Origin: Photobacterium swingsii
Lineage (GTDB): Bacteria > Pseudomonadota > Gammaproteobacteria > Enterobacterales > Vibrionaceae
Length of the DNA stretch: 64,000 bases
Direction of reading: 5' to 3'
Assembly (NCBI RefSeq): GCF_024346715.1
Contig: NZ_AP024852.1
Span: forward strand, 1,302,001 to 1,366,000
The position numbers and the translations under genes are program-made. Under the pieces are notes generated by a model, which made no database searches, was not told the origin of the DNA, and saw only the letters and a list, made by a program, of their open reading frames with translations. Below are positions 53,425-63,748 of the stretch, piece after piece. Every line of letters starts with the position of its first letter. The stretch's first letter is position 1.

Positions 53425-55971
53425 ATGGTTATCCAAGCAGCTGTTGGTTTTTCTATCGGATTATTGTCTCTTCATTACTGGTCTTACGTACCAGCAACTC
53501 ATGAGTTGACCATTATTACCCTGCTTGGTGGGGGTGTCGCTTTATTCCTACGCTACTATTTATGCCATTATGCCTTGGCAAATGTATTGATATGGGCCCT
53601 TGCTGGTGGTTTGTTTGTCTACATTTCAACCAGTAACTATATCTATACAGTGAAACAGATCCCTCCGATGGGAGCGAATATTACCATAGTTGGCATAGTT
53701 GATAGCATACAAAATGTGAATATTCCTTCTGATAACTTTGATTTCATTATCAAGGAGTGGCGAGGGCAGCCTGAAACATCCATAAGGGAGATGAAAGTTC
53801 GATTTTATTGGGACAAAGCCAATACTCTTAAACAGGGTGAGGTTCTCCAACTTCAAGCGATGCTACGCCGTCCTTACGGTCGAGTGAATCAGGCGGGTTA
53901 CGATGCCGAAAAATGGTACGTTGGGCATGGCTTTCACGGTCGAGGTCATTTACTTTCAGTTATACCTGCCGCGTCTTCTGCGCTGCAGGGAACTGTTTCT
54001 ATCAGGCAAAGGTTCTTTGATACCGTTGTTGAACAAGTTATCGATTCCCAACATCATGGACTATTACTGGCTTTAAGTTTTGGTGTGAAAGATGCGCTCA
54101 CTGCGGACGATTGGCTGTGGTTACGTGATAGCGGGTTGGCACATCTAATGGCTATTTCGGGTTTGCATATTGGTTTAGCCGTGGCGCTAGGTTGGTGGGG
54201 AGGGTTGCGTTTACGGGGTGCCTTACCTGAAGCCCCTAATTTGACTTGGCTACCAATGTGGCTTGGACTGTTAGTCGCACTTAGCTACGCATGGTTAGCT
54301 GGTTTTAGTGTTCCGACACAGCGTGCGCTACTCATGGCATGTATTGTCATGCTCTTTACGCGGCTGTTAATTCTGTCGCCTGGTTGGTTTATTTTACTAC
54401 TGACGTTTGTACTCTGCTTGGCGATAGATCCTTTAGCAAGCTACACCATGGGCTTTTGGCTCTCATTTTCGGCTGTGTTTGTGTTGTTGCTTTTACGGGT
54501 AAGCCGGCATGATATGGGTGAACAATACGCGATATCAAGCCAACAGGAAGAAGCACTGAATACTCCAAGTAAGCAAAGGGGGCCAAGCAGTTTAGCAACA
54601 ATGTTATCATCGGGTGTTAACGCGATAACCTGCATACTATTACGGGTGTATCGAGGTGCCAAACAACTGTTGGTTTTACAGCTTTATTTACTGGCCTTAA
54701 TGCTACCTTTGCAGTGGTACTTCTTTGGTGGCTTTTCGGCATTTGCACCTGTGGTTAATTTTATCGCTTTACCTCTTGTCAGTTTTATCACTGTGCCTTT
54801 GATTTTTGCTGCTCTACTTTTCATGAAATGGCCAGAGTTAGCCTCGTTTTTTTGGTGGTTAGCGGACTTTAGTTTGCAGCCTGTAGCTTGGCTTGGTAAG
54901 TCTTCAGTTGGTGCTTGGTTTGAGTTTTCTGCTCAATGGTTGCCGCTTGTTGTGATATTTGCTGGTGGCATCTTTAGCCAGCGTGTGCTCCCATTTCGCT
55001 TTTTTCCTGCGCTCTATCTTAGTATTTTCGTTGTATTCTGCAGTTGGCAGTGGCGGCAACATCTTCCATTTTTTAATACCTTGCTTCAGCAGACTTTAAC
55101 ATTCGATGGCACTGTTTCTACGCATTCTTCTTCTATGGCTATGAAAAGCGGTGTAACTTCACTCGATGCTTCTGGTGTATTGGAGTGGCGAGTAGATATG
55201 CTTGATGTTGGCCACGGCTTAGCGGTGATCATTACCCGCAACGGACGAGCTGTGTTGTATGATACTGGGAATCGTTGGCTGCAAGGGAGCATTGCTTCAT
55301 CCGTTGTTGAACCCGTTTTGAAAGATAAAGGAATGTATCATTTAGATGGTTTGATCCTGAGTCATGCCGATAGTGATCATGCCGGTGGTTCACACTACAT
55401 GGTCGACAGATTTTCGCCAAGCTGGAAAAGAAGCAGTGACAACAGGGCTGGGTATTTACCTTGTGTGAAAGGAGAGTCGTGGCAATGGCAGTCGTTATCT
55501 TTTACTGTTATTTGGCCGCCTAAGCGTGTGAAACGTGCTGCGAATCCACACTCTTGTGTCATTACAATCAGTGATAAATTGCTTGCACGTCAATATGGCT
55601 TCCAAGCAACTGAAGTTTTGCTGACTGGTGATATCGACGCGATCTCTGAGTTATTAATCGCCAGAGCATACCCGCAACTATCTCCTGATGTGTTTTTTGT
55701 CCCTCACCACGGCAGCAAGACGTCATCGAGCGTAACTTGGTTAGAGCGGATAACGCCGCAGTTAGCATTAGTCTCGGTCGGACGCTATAACCCTTGGCAA
55801 CTTCCAGCACCCTCTGTGAAAGCGCGTTATCTGCAGCGTGATATTCCATGGTTGAGTACCGCAGAATTAGGCCAAGTTTCCGTTGTGATTGGGCAAGGAG
55901 AGGTACAATATCAAGCGGCAAGAACAAACTTTCGACAGGCATGGTATCGAGATGCTTTTTCTGCTTTGTAG
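53425..55971 (+). CDS. comEC: ComEC/Rec2 DNA-uptake channel
   Basis: 848 residues, full length. An N-terminal DUF4131 region with an OB-like part (residues 70-180), a Competence domain of about seven transmembrane helices (HLMAISGLHIGLAVALGWW at ~240), and a C-terminal metallo-beta-lactamase-like domain (LDVGHGLAVII, SHADSDHAGG near 646, LTGDID, VPHHGSKTSSS). It carries transforming DNA across the inner membrane. All landmark residues are intact, so it is probably functional. The ribosome binding site is weak. Confidence 0.93.
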   Translation: MVIQAAVGFSIGLLSLHYWSYVPATHELTIITLLGGGVALFLRYYLCHYALANVLIWALAGGLFVYISTSNYIYTVKQIPPMGANITIVGIVDSIQNVNIPSDNFDFIIKEWRGQPETSIREMKVRFYWDKANTLKQGEVLQLQAMLRRPYGRVNQAGYDAEKWYVGHGFHGRGHLLSVIPAASSALQGTVSIRQRFFDTVVEQVIDSQHHGLLLALSFGVKDALTADDWLWLRDSGLAHLMAISGLHIGLAVALGWWGGLRLRGALPEAPNLTWLPMWLGLLVALSYAWLAGFSVPTQRALLMACIVMLFTRLLILSPGWFILLLTFVLCLAIDPLASYTMGFWLSFSAVFVLLLLRVSRHDMGEQYAISSQQEEALNTPSKQRGPSSLATMLSSGVNAITCILLRVYRGAKQLLVLQLYLLALMLPLQWYFFGGFSAFAPVVNFIALPLVSFITVPLIFAALLFMKWPELASFFWWLADFSLQPVAWLGKSSVGAWFEFSAQWLPLVVIFAGGIFSQRVLPFRFFPALYLSIFVVFCSWQWRQHLPFFNTLLQQTLTFDGTVSTHSSSMAMKSGVTSLDASGVLEWRVDMLDVGHGLAVIITRNGRAVLYDTGNRWLQGSIASSVVEPVLKDKGMYHLDGLILSHADSDHAGGSHYMVDRFSPSWKRSSDNRAGYLPCVKGESWQWQSLSFTVIWPPKRVKRAANPHSCVITISDKLLARQYGFQATEVLLTGDIDAISELLIARAYPQLSPDVFFVPHHGSKTSSSVTWLERITPQLALVSVGRYNPWQLPAPSVKARYLQRDIPWLSTAELGQVSVVIGQGEVQYQAARTNFRQAWYRDAFSAL

Positions 55972-56050
55972 TTAGAAAAGGTAAAGCGACATAGCTAATT
56001 TGAAGCTATAGATAACAAGATGAGAAATGGCTGTTGACGGTCACTAGTTA

Positions 56051-56075
56051 GCCCACCTTCAGGTATAAGGTGGGC
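56051..56075. terminator. Hairpin between comEC and the chemoreceptor gene
   Basis: GCCCACCTT / AAGGTGGGC stem with a seven-base loop, between convergent genes. T tails are poor on both strands, so it may be a weak terminator. Confidence 0.5.
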
Positions 56076-56136
56076 ATTTAATGAACTTGAGGCTAAAACT
56101 ATCGCCTCAGCATCATTGTTACGTTCAGGTTATGGG

Positions 56137-57768
56137 TTAAACAATCTTAAACTGTCTAATCACATCCTGCATATTAACGGCCAGTTGACTAAGCTGCATA
56201 CACGCCTGAGCCGTTTGAGATGAACCTGTCGCAACCTCCCCTGAGAATTGATTGATATGCTCAACATTACGTTGTAGTTCTTCAGATACAGAGCTTTGTT
56301 CACTACAAGCGCTTGCAATTTGAATGCTCATGGCCGCCATATCATTAATTGAAGCCGTAATTTGACCTATGGTATTTCCTGTTTGCTCTGTTTGCTCCAC
56401 ACAGCGAAGAATTAACTCACAGCTATTACTTGTTCCTTGTACTGCTGTTTTTGAACGAGATTGGAGCTTATCGATAATTGAAACGATCTCTTCTGTTGAA
56501 GATTGTGTTCGCCCAGCCAAGGTTCTTACTTCGTCAGCAACCACCGCAAAGCCACGCCCTTGTTCACCTGCACGTGCAGCTTCAATTGCTGCATTGAGTG
56601 CGAGTAAATTTGTTTGTTCTGCAATGCTTTGGATAACATCTACAACCATACTGATGTTAGAACTATCTTGTTCTAGCTGCTCAACCATCTCGCCCGTTTG
56701 TTGGATCACTCTCTGGGCTTGTTGGATGTTTTCGATGCTTAGTTGCACCACGGTTCGACCTTCTTCTGCATCTGAGGTTGCATTGCGAGCTGACTGAGAG
56801 GCTTCTTCAGTATTGTTTGCGACATCATTAACTGTGGCCTGCATTTGATTCATGGCCGTTGCGATCAAATTAAGCTGATTTTGCTGTTCGTTCATGCCTT
56901 GCGAGGTTTGTTCTGAAATAGCGCTCACTTCTTCAATCGAGGCACTTAGTTGAGTGGCAGTACTTGAAATTTGTTCTATTAGAGCTAGCAATTTGTCCTG
57001 CATTTGCTGAAAACTATCAGCGAGCTGACCCATTTCGTCATTGCCAATTTTGTCTCGTGCAATCCGATGTGTTAAATCACCAGACGAAATTTTATGTGCT
57101 AATTCCATAACCAATTCAAGGGGGTTACACACTTGACGGCTGAGCAGCGATCCCATTCCGATCATAAAGCCTAGTAGTAAAATTACCCCCACAAACGCAT
57201 ACAAGCGAGTGTCTTCCACCCTTTGGTTACTTGTGGCTTTATCTGAGGTCATATAAGACTGATTTAATTTTTCAAGATTTGATAAAGCAGCTTGTAGTTT
57301 TTGAAAGCTACTTAAGCTAGAGAGAACAATGTGATTGGCCTTATCGATATCACGTCGCTTTAATGCCGGAATAAACTCTTGAGATTGATTAAGGTAGTGC
57401 TGCCAAGCTTGTGTTACTTGCGTATAGGCTTGCTTATCGTTGTCATCCCATAAACCACTTTCATACTCACTTAGATAGGTATTAATGCGCTTTTCTGAGT
57501 CTACAATACCTTGAATCCAATTAATGAGTTGCGGGTGATCTATGTTTGGTAAAAGAGAAAACTGATCTTTACGCAGCGTTATGACTTCATTTTGTGTGTT
57601 TTTGACTAAAACAACACTGGGTACTGTGGTTTCGGCGAACTCGACCAAGGAGTCATTCACGTGATTGAGTTGGTTCATTATAAAAAAGATTAGGAAAATA
57701 ATCGCAGCAGAGATACTGGCGAAAACAGCAAACATTTTTTTTCTGATACTTAAATCGGATATTCTCAT
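56137..57768 (-). CDS. Methyl-accepting chemotaxis protein with 4HB sensor
   Basis: 543 residues. The first transmembrane helix (residues 12-32) is followed by a four-helix-bundle periplasmic sensor (about 33-190), a second helix near 192-210, a HAMP domain ([23 protein letters not shown]), and a complete signalling domain with the hairpin tip [21 protein letters not shown]. It differs strongly from the other chemoreceptor in its periplasmic part. There is no CheR tether at the C-terminus. The ligand is unknown. No convincing ribosome binding site. Confidence 0.92.
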   Translation of the reverse strand: MRISDLSIRKKMFAVFASISAAIIFLIFFIMNQLNHVNDSLVEFAETTVPSVVLVKNTQNEVITLRKDQFSLLPNIDHPQLINWIQGIVDSEKRINTYLSEYESGLWDDNDKQAYTQVTQAWQHYLNQSQEFIPALKRRDIDKANHIVLSSLSSFQKLQAALSNLEKLNQSYMTSDKATSNQRVEDTRLYAFVGVILLLGFMIGMGSLLSRQVCNPLELVMELAHKISSGDLTHRIARDKIGNDEMGQLADSFQQMQDKLLALIEQISSTATQLSASIEEVSAISEQTSQGMNEQQNQLNLIATAMNQMQATVNDVANNTEEASQSARNATSDAEEGRTVVQLSIENIQQAQRVIQQTGEMVEQLEQDSSNISMVVDVIQSIAEQTNLLALNAAIEAARAGEQGRGFAVVADEVRTLAGRTQSSTEEIVSIIDKLQSRSKTAVQGTSNSCELILRCVEQTEQTGNTIGQITASINDMAAMSIQIASACSEQSSVSEELQRNVEHINQFSGEVATGSSQTAQACMQLSQLAVNMQDVIRQFKIV

Positions 57769-58261
57769 AGGATAAATACTTAAAATTGATCTACATAGAG
57801 ACTGCTGAGGAGTTCTAGCTCTATCAGTATCATCGTTGAAAGCGACTACTTGTTATGGCAATGCCTCAGCAGGATGGTAACGTCATGTTGATTAAGCGGC
57901 TAATGTCATGGCGGAATGAAATTATAGAGTGATTACTCAACTGTATTTATGCGCTAAATCACAGCAATAGCCCGATGTTTTATACGAATTGTGTGTTTGC
58001 TGACCTTTATGGTCACTTTAACAAGGAAAGAAAGTGCGGATTGTCGATGTTAGGCTGTTCGTTTTTTTACTTATCATTGATGGATTCTTGCAACCAATTA
58101 AGTCGTGCTTCAACAAATGCTGGGCTTAACTTGAGGCGGTTTATTGATGGCTTAATTGTATAAAAAGGGAACAGTACGAGTGTGTTAGCGGTAACATATT
58201 TGGAGCACAGCATAGATTGAGAGTAGAATAGACAAATAGTTTAAAATAATGATGGTCTTTC
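57769..58261. other. Long intergenic region between the chemoreceptor gene and msbA
   Basis: 493 bases with no gene that can be supported. The minus-strand frame 58067-58213 (48 codons) has protein-like composition at its C-terminal half (LSPAFVEARLNWLQES) but no ribosome binding site. A plus-strand 62-codon frame (57975-58163) covers the same place. No terminator or palindrome stands out. Confidence 0.5.
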
Positions 58262-60031
58262 ATGAATAAGCAGCAACAAGAAACTGAAGCGACGGTATTA
58301 GAAACCTTCAAGCTACTGTGGCCTTATATCAGTATTTATAAAGCAGGCTTAGTCGTCGCTATTATTGCGCTGATCGTTAACGCGCTAGGCGATGCAGTAC
58401 TTATCTCTATGATCAAGCCTTTAATGGATGAAAGTTTTGGTGGGTTAGGTTCGATTGAAACTGACTTCTTAGCGATGATGCCATGGTTTGTACTTGGCTT
58501 AATGATAGTCCGAAGCCTAAGTAGCTTTGTCTCGACGTATTGCCTTGCATGGGTGTCTGGTAATGTTGTCATGAATATTCGTCGTAAAATGTTTAATCAT
58601 TTTATGGCAATGCCTGTGAGCTTTTTTGATAAAGAATCTTCGGGTAGCTTATTGTCTCGTATTACCTACGATTCAGAGCAGGTTGCCAATGCAACCAGTT
58701 CAGCCTTGATTAATATTGTTCGTGAATGTACGACAATTGTTTCTCTGGTTGCTTTAATGTTTTGGAACAGTTGGCAGCTCTCTGCGATTTTGATCATCAT
58801 TGCACCTGTAGTTGCGATTGGTATCAAAATGATTTCTGCACGTTTCCGTAAAGTGTCGCGCGGCATGCAAGACGCGATGGGTTCGGTGACAGCACAGACA
58901 GAACAAATGTTAAAAGGCCATAAAGTTGTTCTGAACTTCGGTGGTCAGGAAAAAGAAAAAGCACGCTTTGAAGACGTAAGTAATCAAATGCGTCAACAAT
59001 CAATGAAGCTAACTGCAGCAAATGCAATCTCGACGCCTGCCATTCAAATGGTCGCTTCGTTAGCGTTGGTTTTTGTTCTGTTCTTAGCGGGTTCTGAATC
59101 ATTACGCTCTGAATTAACACCCGGTACGTTTGCTGTTGTATTTGGTTCAATGTTTGGTCTAATGCGTCCGATCCGTGGTTTAACCAACGTTAACTCACAA
59201 TTCCAACGTGGTATGGCGGCATGTGGCACCTTGTTTGCTCTTCTTGATTTAGAGACAGAAAAAGACAATGGTAAACATGAAGTTGAGCGTGTATCTGGTG
59301 CGGTAAAAGTGAATGACGTAACCTTTACTTACCCAACGAAAGAGACACCAGCTTTGCGTAATGTTAGCTTTGACTTAGAAGCAGGTAAAACGCTAGCACT
59401 GGTGGGGCGTTCGGGGTCAGGTAAGAGTACGATTGCCAACTTGTTGACACGTTTTTATGACATTGATAGTGGCTCTATCAGCATTGATGGTCATGAAGTT
59501 AAAGACTACACCTTGAAGAATTTGCGTGAACAAGTTGCTGTCGTTTCGCAAAACGTACACTTATTTAATGACACCTTAGCGAACAATATTGCTTACGCGT
59601 GTGGCGATAAATATAGCCGTGCAGAGATAGAAAAAGCAGCTGAGCTTGCATCAGCAATGGACTTTATCCGTGATCTGGATGATGGTTTAGACACTGTCAT
59701 TGGTGAGAACGGTGTGAGCCTGTCAGGCGGTCAACGCCAACGTATTGCGATTGCACGTGCGCTATTGCGTAATGCCCCAATTCTTATCCTTGATGAAGCG
59801 ACATCTGCGTTGGATACTGAATCTGAGCGCGCGATTCAATCAGCATTGGATGAGCTACAAAAAGACCGCACTGTGCTAGTGATTGCGCACCGTTTATCAA
59901 CTATTGAAAATGCCGATCAGATTCTGGTTGTTGATGAAGGCGAAGTGATTGAGCGCGGTAGCCATAGCGAGTTAATTGCAAAAGAAGATGGCTCTTACGC
60001 TCAACTTCACCGTATTCAATTCGGCCAATAA
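58262..60031 (+). CDS. msbA: Lipid A export ATP-binding/permease protein
   Basis: 589 residues, a half-transporter ABC exporter that flips lipid A-core across the inner membrane. Six transmembrane helices (to about residue 310), then the nucleotide-binding domain with Walker [10 protein letters not shown], signature [16 protein letters not shown], Walker [13 protein letters not shown] and H-loop IAHRLS. The stop overlaps the lpxK start by one base, so the two are co-translated. It opens the msbA-lpxK-ycaR-kdsB operon. Confidence 0.96.
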   Translation: MNKQQQETEATVLETFKLLWPYISIYKAGLVVAIIALIVNALGDAVLISMIKPLMDESFGGLGSIETDFLAMMPWFVLGLMIVRSLSSFVSTYCLAWVSGNVVMNIRRKMFNHFMAMPVSFFDKESSGSLLSRITYDSEQVANATSSALINIVRECTTIVSLVALMFWNSWQLSAILIIIAPVVAIGIKMISARFRKVSRGMQDAMGSVTAQTEQMLKGHKVVLNFGGQEKEKARFEDVSNQMRQQSMKLTAANAISTPAIQMVASLALVFVLFLAGSESLRSELTPGTFAVVFGSMFGLMRPIRGLTNVNSQFQRGMAACGTLFALLDLETEKDNGKHEVERVSGAVKVNDVTFTYPTKETPALRNVSFDLEAGKTLALVGRSGSGKSTIANLLTRFYDIDSGSISIDGHEVKDYTLKNLREQVAVVSQNVHLFNDTLANNIAYACGDKYSRAEIEKAAELASAMDFIRDLDDGLDTVIGENGVSLSGGQRQRIAIARALLRNAPILILDEATSALDTESERAIQSALDELQKDRTVLVIAHRLSTIENADQILVVDEGEVIERGSHSELIAKEDGSYAQLHRIQFGQ

Positions 60032-61062
60032 TGAGTACATTGATTGAGAAAATCTGGTTTCAGCGCCATCCTGCAGGGATAGCGCTGATGCCTGTTTTAT
60101 GGCCGTTAAGTAAACTTTTCGGCGCAATTAGCCAACACCGTCGTAAGCAATTTACAGCGGGGATAAAGCCATCGTATCGTGCCCCTGTGCCAGTTGTGAT
60201 TGTCGGCAATATCACGGCTGGTGGTAATGGTAAAACGCCAGTTGTGGTTTGGTTGGTTGAGCAGTTATTAGCACAAGGCTTAAAGCCGGGTGTTGTCTCT
60301 CGTGGTTATGGCGGCAAAGCACCGCATTACCCTTACCAAGTCAGTATCGATAGTCCAACTTCTTTTGTCGGTGATGAACCTGTACTTATTCATCGTCGTA
60401 CCGGTGTGCCCGTAGCCGTTTCACCAGTGCGGGCGGAAGCTGTTCAGCTGCTACTTGCTGAGAAAGAGGTATCGAAACGCGTTGATGTCATTATTACCGA
60501 TGATGGTTTACAGCATTACGCTCTTCAGCGAGATATCGAAATTGTTGTTATTGATGGTCAGCGTCGTTTTGGTAATCAGCACCTGATCCCTATGGGACCA
60601 TTGCGAGAGTCTTGTGAGCGTCTTGATGAGGTTGATTTTCAGATCTGTAATGGTGGTAAAGCGCAACCGGGTGAAATTCCTATGCGGCTATCTCCTTCAA
60701 CTCTGATTAACCTAAAAACAGGTGAGCGATGTTCAGTTACTGAGCTGAAGGACATTGTTGCAATGGCTGGTATAGGTCATCCTCCTCGCTTCTTTGCAAC
60801 ATTACGAGAGCTAGGTGTTGAGCCTATCCATTGTCAGCCATTTGCTGATCACCAAGCATTTAAACAAGAAGAATTAACAGTGTTGGCCACTAAAGGCCAG
60901 CACCTAGTCATGACAGAGAAAGATGCGGTGAAATGCCACGCTTTCGCTGAGTCAAATTGGTGGTATTTGCCTGTAGATGCTGAGTTACCAGCGGAACAGG
61001 CACAGGACATCATCAGTCAGATTATAAAGGTAAAGGAACAATATGGATCACCGTCTGCTTGA
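60031..61062 (+). CDS. lpxK: Tetraacyldisaccharide 4'-kinase
   Basis: 343 residues; phosphorylates the 4' position of the lipid A disaccharide precursor. An N-terminal membrane-binding helix is followed by the P-loop [11 protein letters not shown] and the usual SRGYGGK and [12 protein letters not shown] motifs. It starts within the msbA stop and ends 20 bases inside ycaR. Confidence 0.95.
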   Translation: MSTLIEKIWFQRHPAGIALMPVLWPLSKLFGAISQHRRKQFTAGIKPSYRAPVPVVIVGNITAGGNGKTPVVVWLVEQLLAQGLKPGVVSRGYGGKAPHYPYQVSIDSPTSFVGDEPVLIHRRTGVPVAVSPVRAEAVQLLLAEKEVSKRVDVIITDDGLQHYALQRDIEIVVIDGQRRFGNQHLIPMGPLRESCERLDEVDFQICNGGKAQPGEIPMRLSPSTLINLKTGERCSVTELKDIVAMAGIGHPPRFFATLRELGVEPIHCQPFADHQAFKQEELTVLATKGQHLVMTEKDAVKCHAFAESNWWYLPVDAELPAEQAQDIISQIIKVKEQYGSPSA

Positions 61063-61222
61063 AATCGTTGCATGCCCAGTGTGTAAAGGGAAATTGAACT
61101 ACGATAAAGAAAAGAACGAACTTATCTGTAAATTTGATCGTCTGGCTTTCGCTATTAATGATGGCATTCCTGTGTTGCTTGAACCAGAAGCACGCACACT
61201 GAGTGCAGAAGAGGTTAAATAA
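61043..61222 (+). CDS. ycaR: YcaR/Trm112-like small protein
   Basis: 59 residues, overlapping the end of lpxK by 20 bases in another frame. Starts [18 protein letters not shown] and closely follows E. coli YcaR (UPF0434), including [11 protein letters not shown] and [12 protein letters not shown]. The CPVC pair and a third cysteine are left from the Trm112-type zinc ribbon, so full zinc binding is uncertain. AAAGGA lies before the ATG. The function is unknown; it is always found between lpxK and kdsB in this family, as here. Confidence 0.92.
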   Translation: MDHRLLEIVACPVCKGKLNYDKEKNELICKFDRLAFAINDGIPVLLEPEARTLSAEEVK

Positions 61223-61225
61223 AGC

Positions 61226-61972
61226 ATGGCTTTTACTGTCGTTATACCTGCTCGTTATCAATCATCCCGCTTACCGGGTAAACCTTTAGCTGATATTGGC
61301 GGTAAGCCAATGGTGCAATGGGTATATGAACAAGCAAGTAAGTCTGGTGCAGATCAAGTTATTGTAGCGACAGATGACCAACGCATTGTCGATGCAGTGA
61401 CCGCTTTTGGTGGTGAAGTCTGTCTAACGCGCAGTGATCATGAATCAGGCACTGAGCGTTTGGCTGAAGTGGTAGAAAAGTACCAGCTTGCTGATGATCA
61501 CATTGTAGTAAATGTTCAAGGTGATGAGCCGCTTGTCCCTGAAAGTATTATTCGCCAAGTGGCCGATAATATTGCGCGTTGCGATGCACCTATGGCAACA
61601 CTGGCCGTTCAGATAGATCATGCGGATGAAGTTTTTAATCCGAATGCGGTAAAGGTTGTTACGGATGCCTACGGGTACGCACTGTACTTTAGCCGTGCTT
61701 CGATTCCATGGGATCGTGATAACTTTGCGAAGCGACCGCAAGAGATTCATCAGAGCTTGCTACGCCATATCGGTATTTATGCGTACCGTGCAGGTTTCAT
61801 TAATACTTATATTAATTGGGAACCGAGTGCGCTTGAGAAGATTGAATCTTTAGAGCAACTTCGTGTGCTTTGGTATGGTGAGAAAATCCACGTTGATGTG
61901 GCCATTGATACCCCACCAGCTGGTGTTGATACACCTGAAGATTTAGAAAAAGTGCGTCAGCTTATTGGTTAG
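61226..61972 (+). CDS. kdsB: 3-deoxy-manno-octulosonate cytidylyltransferase
   Basis: 248 residues; activates Kdo with CTP for addition to lipid A. N-terminal nucleotidyltransferase motif [15 protein letters not shown], then [12 protein letters not shown] (metal-binding Asp) and [11 protein letters not shown]-type end. Starts three bases after the ycaR stop, with AGAGG upstream. Last gene of the lipid A/Kdo operon; terminator at 62029-62061. Confidence 0.96.
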   Translation: MAFTVVIPARYQSSRLPGKPLADIGGKPMVQWVYEQASKSGADQVIVATDDQRIVDAVTAFGGEVCLTRSDHESGTERLAEVVEKYQLADDHIVVNVQGDEPLVPESIIRQVADNIARCDAPMATLAVQIDHADEVFNPNAVKVVTDAYGYALYFSRASIPWDRDNFAKRPQEIHQSLLRHIGIYAYRAGFINTYINWEPSALEKIESLEQLRVLWYGEKIHVDVAIDTPPAGVDTPEDLEKVRQLIG

Positions 61973-62028
61973 ATTCTTGAGTTTAAGAATCAATTATAGC
62001 CCACAATGAGTGATAAACCGTGAATACA

Positions 62029-62061
62029 AAAATGCCACCTTAGCGATAAGGTGGCATTTTT
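62029..62061. terminator. Bidirectional terminator between kdsB and tcyP
   Basis: Fourteen-base stem (AAAATGCCACCTTA / TAAGGTGGCATTTT) with a GCGA tetraloop. A further CAGTCAGG/CCTGACTG hairpin lies nearby (62090-62110), closer to the tcyP stop. Confidence 0.92.
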
Positions 62062-62121
62062 ATTTGTGGCGAGAGCTGTTCTGTTTTAGCAGTCAGGATT
62101 CCTGACTGCATACTAAGCTGA

Positions 62122-63504
62122 TTACGCTTTTGCTGTTTCCACTTCACCATCTTGTTGGAAAATAGATTCATCAGCCTGACCAAGTAAGCGTGATGTAATG
62201 GTGCCTGCTGTCATGGAACCACTAACGTTGATAGCGGTACGGCCCATATCAATTAAAGGCTCGATAGAAATCAGTAGACCAGCGAGAGCAACAGGCATAT
62301 CAAGTGCAGAGAGTACAATCAGAGCGGCAAATGTCGCACCACCACCCACACCCGCAATACCGAATGAACTGATGGTGACAATAGCAACCAATGTTAGGAT
62401 AAAGCTGATATCCATAGGGTTAATACCTACAGTTGGTGCAATCATCACAGCCAGCATTGCAGGGTATAAGCCAGCACAGCCGTTTTGCCCCATAGTTGCA
62501 CCAAATGATGCCGAGAAGTTTGCAACGCCTTCACCATTACCTAGCTGCTTCACTTGCGCATCAATGTTCAATGGAATTGTGCCTGCGCTTGAGCGAGAAG
62601 TGAATGCAAAGGTAAGTACTGGCAGAACCTTTTTCAGGAAGCGAATCGGGTTAACGCCAACCAAAGATACCAGAACAAGGTGCATAACCAGAATGATACC
62701 TAAACCAACGTATGACGCCATTACAAAGTTAATGAGGCTTAGAATGTCATCAAGGTTTGAGCCTGCAACTACTTTGGTCATGAGCGCAAGTACGCCGTAT
62801 GGGGTTAGACTTAACACCATACGTACCAGAGTACGAACAATTTCCTGAGCAACTTGCACAAATTTCTCAAAGCTTGCACCAAGTTCAGGTTGAGTGCGAA
62901 TCACGCTCAGGCCAGCCACACCGATGAAAGCAGAGAAGATAACAACAGCAATGGTTGAAGTTGCACGGCTACCTGCTAGATCTGCGAATGGGTTACCAGG
63001 GAAGAAGGAAATAATCATATCGGCAAATGAGATTGCTTCGACAGTTGAAAGGCGTGTTTCTAAGAGTTCACCGCGTGCGATCTCGCGAGCACCTTGCACA
63101 ATGCCTTCTGCTGATAGACCAAACAGGTGGCTAACGAACAGGCCGATCACAGCAGATGCGGCAGTAGTCGCGAGTAAAATACCAATCGTCAAACCTGAAA
63201 TCTTACCCAGCGAACCTGAGTCTTTTACTTTAACGATAGCGCCAATGATAGACACCATGATTAACGGCATGATGATCATTTTTAGTAGGCTAACGTAACC
63301 AGAACCCACAATGTTCACATATTCTAATGTGCTACCAATGACAGCGCTGCCGCCACCGTAAATGACTTGTAGAGCGCCGCCAAATAACACACCAAGACCA
63401 AGACCAGTGAATACACGCTTAGAGAGAGTTTGATCTGTTTTTTGCTGTTTCGCTAATAACGCGATGAGTAGGGCGAAAATCGCCAAGTTAATAATCTGAT
63501 ACAT
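62122..63504 (-). CDS. tcyP: L-cystine uptake symporter TcyP (YdjN)
   Basis: 460 residues (E. coli TcyP 463). Dicarboxylate/amino acid:cation symporter fold with about eight to nine transmembrane helices and two re-entrant loops; conserved landmarks are FTSRSSAGTIPLN (HP1), GQNGCAGLYPAML, and GVGGGATFAALIVL (HP2). It imports L-cystine as a sulfur source. The ATG at 63504 (MYQIINLAIFA) is preferred over 63630; AGAG lies before it. A 16-base near-palindrome at 63591-63606 lies about 87 bases upstream. Confidence 0.9.
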   Translation of the reverse strand: MYQIINLAIFALLIALLAKQQKTDQTLSKRVFTGLGLGVLFGGALQVIYGGGSAVIGSTLEYVNIVGSGYVSLLKMIIMPLIMVSIIGAIVKVKDSGSLGKISGLTIGILLATTAASAVIGLFVSHLFGLSAEGIVQGAREIARGELLETRLSTVEAISFADMIISFFPGNPFADLAGSRATSTIAVVIFSAFIGVAGLSVIRTQPELGASFEKFVQVAQEIVRTLVRMVLSLTPYGVLALMTKVVAGSNLDDILSLINFVMASYVGLGIILVMHLVLVSLVGVNPIRFLKKVLPVLTFAFTSRSSAGTIPLNIDAQVKQLGNGEGVANFSASFGATMGQNGCAGLYPAMLAVMIAPTVGINPMDISFILTLVAIVTISSFGIAGVGGGATFAALIVLSALDMPVALAGLLISIEPLIDMGRTAINVSGSMTAGTITSRLLGQADESIFQQDGEVETAKA

Positions 63505-63590
63505 AATCTCTAGCCACCTAACTGCTTGATATGTGATTCTTGTAATGGCTGAAATAATAAAGAGGTGTGATGAAAAACGGGAGCGGTTTC

Positions 63591-63606
63591 TATAGCGATC
63601 ACTATA
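63591..63606. promoter_or_regulatory. Near-palindrome upstream of tcyP
   Basis: TATAGCGATCACTATA, symmetric except for one C/A pair. It lies in the promoter region of tcyP. It does not match CRP, CysB or Fur models that I know. Confidence 0.4.
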
Positions 63607-63676
63607 TGAATTTGGCACATGATATAACAAAAATTGCTATCAGCGTGGAATTCGGCTGTTTTGTGCTCATATAATG

Positions 63677-63702
63677 TAAAAAGCCAGCTAAGTTAGCTGG
63701 CT
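63677..63702 (-). terminator. Terminator after the partial gene at the right edge
   Basis: AAGCCAGCT / AGCTGGCTT stem with a T run on the minus strand. Confidence 0.85.
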
Positions 63703-63748
63703 TCGAGGTTTATACTGAATGTGAGTCAATTATTGCTTTTAATGACTG

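Noticed and set aside
57975-58163. 62-codon plus-strand ORF upstream of msbA
   Set aside because: No ribosome binding site or family resemblance, unusual Cys content, and it is opposite another equally unsupported frame.
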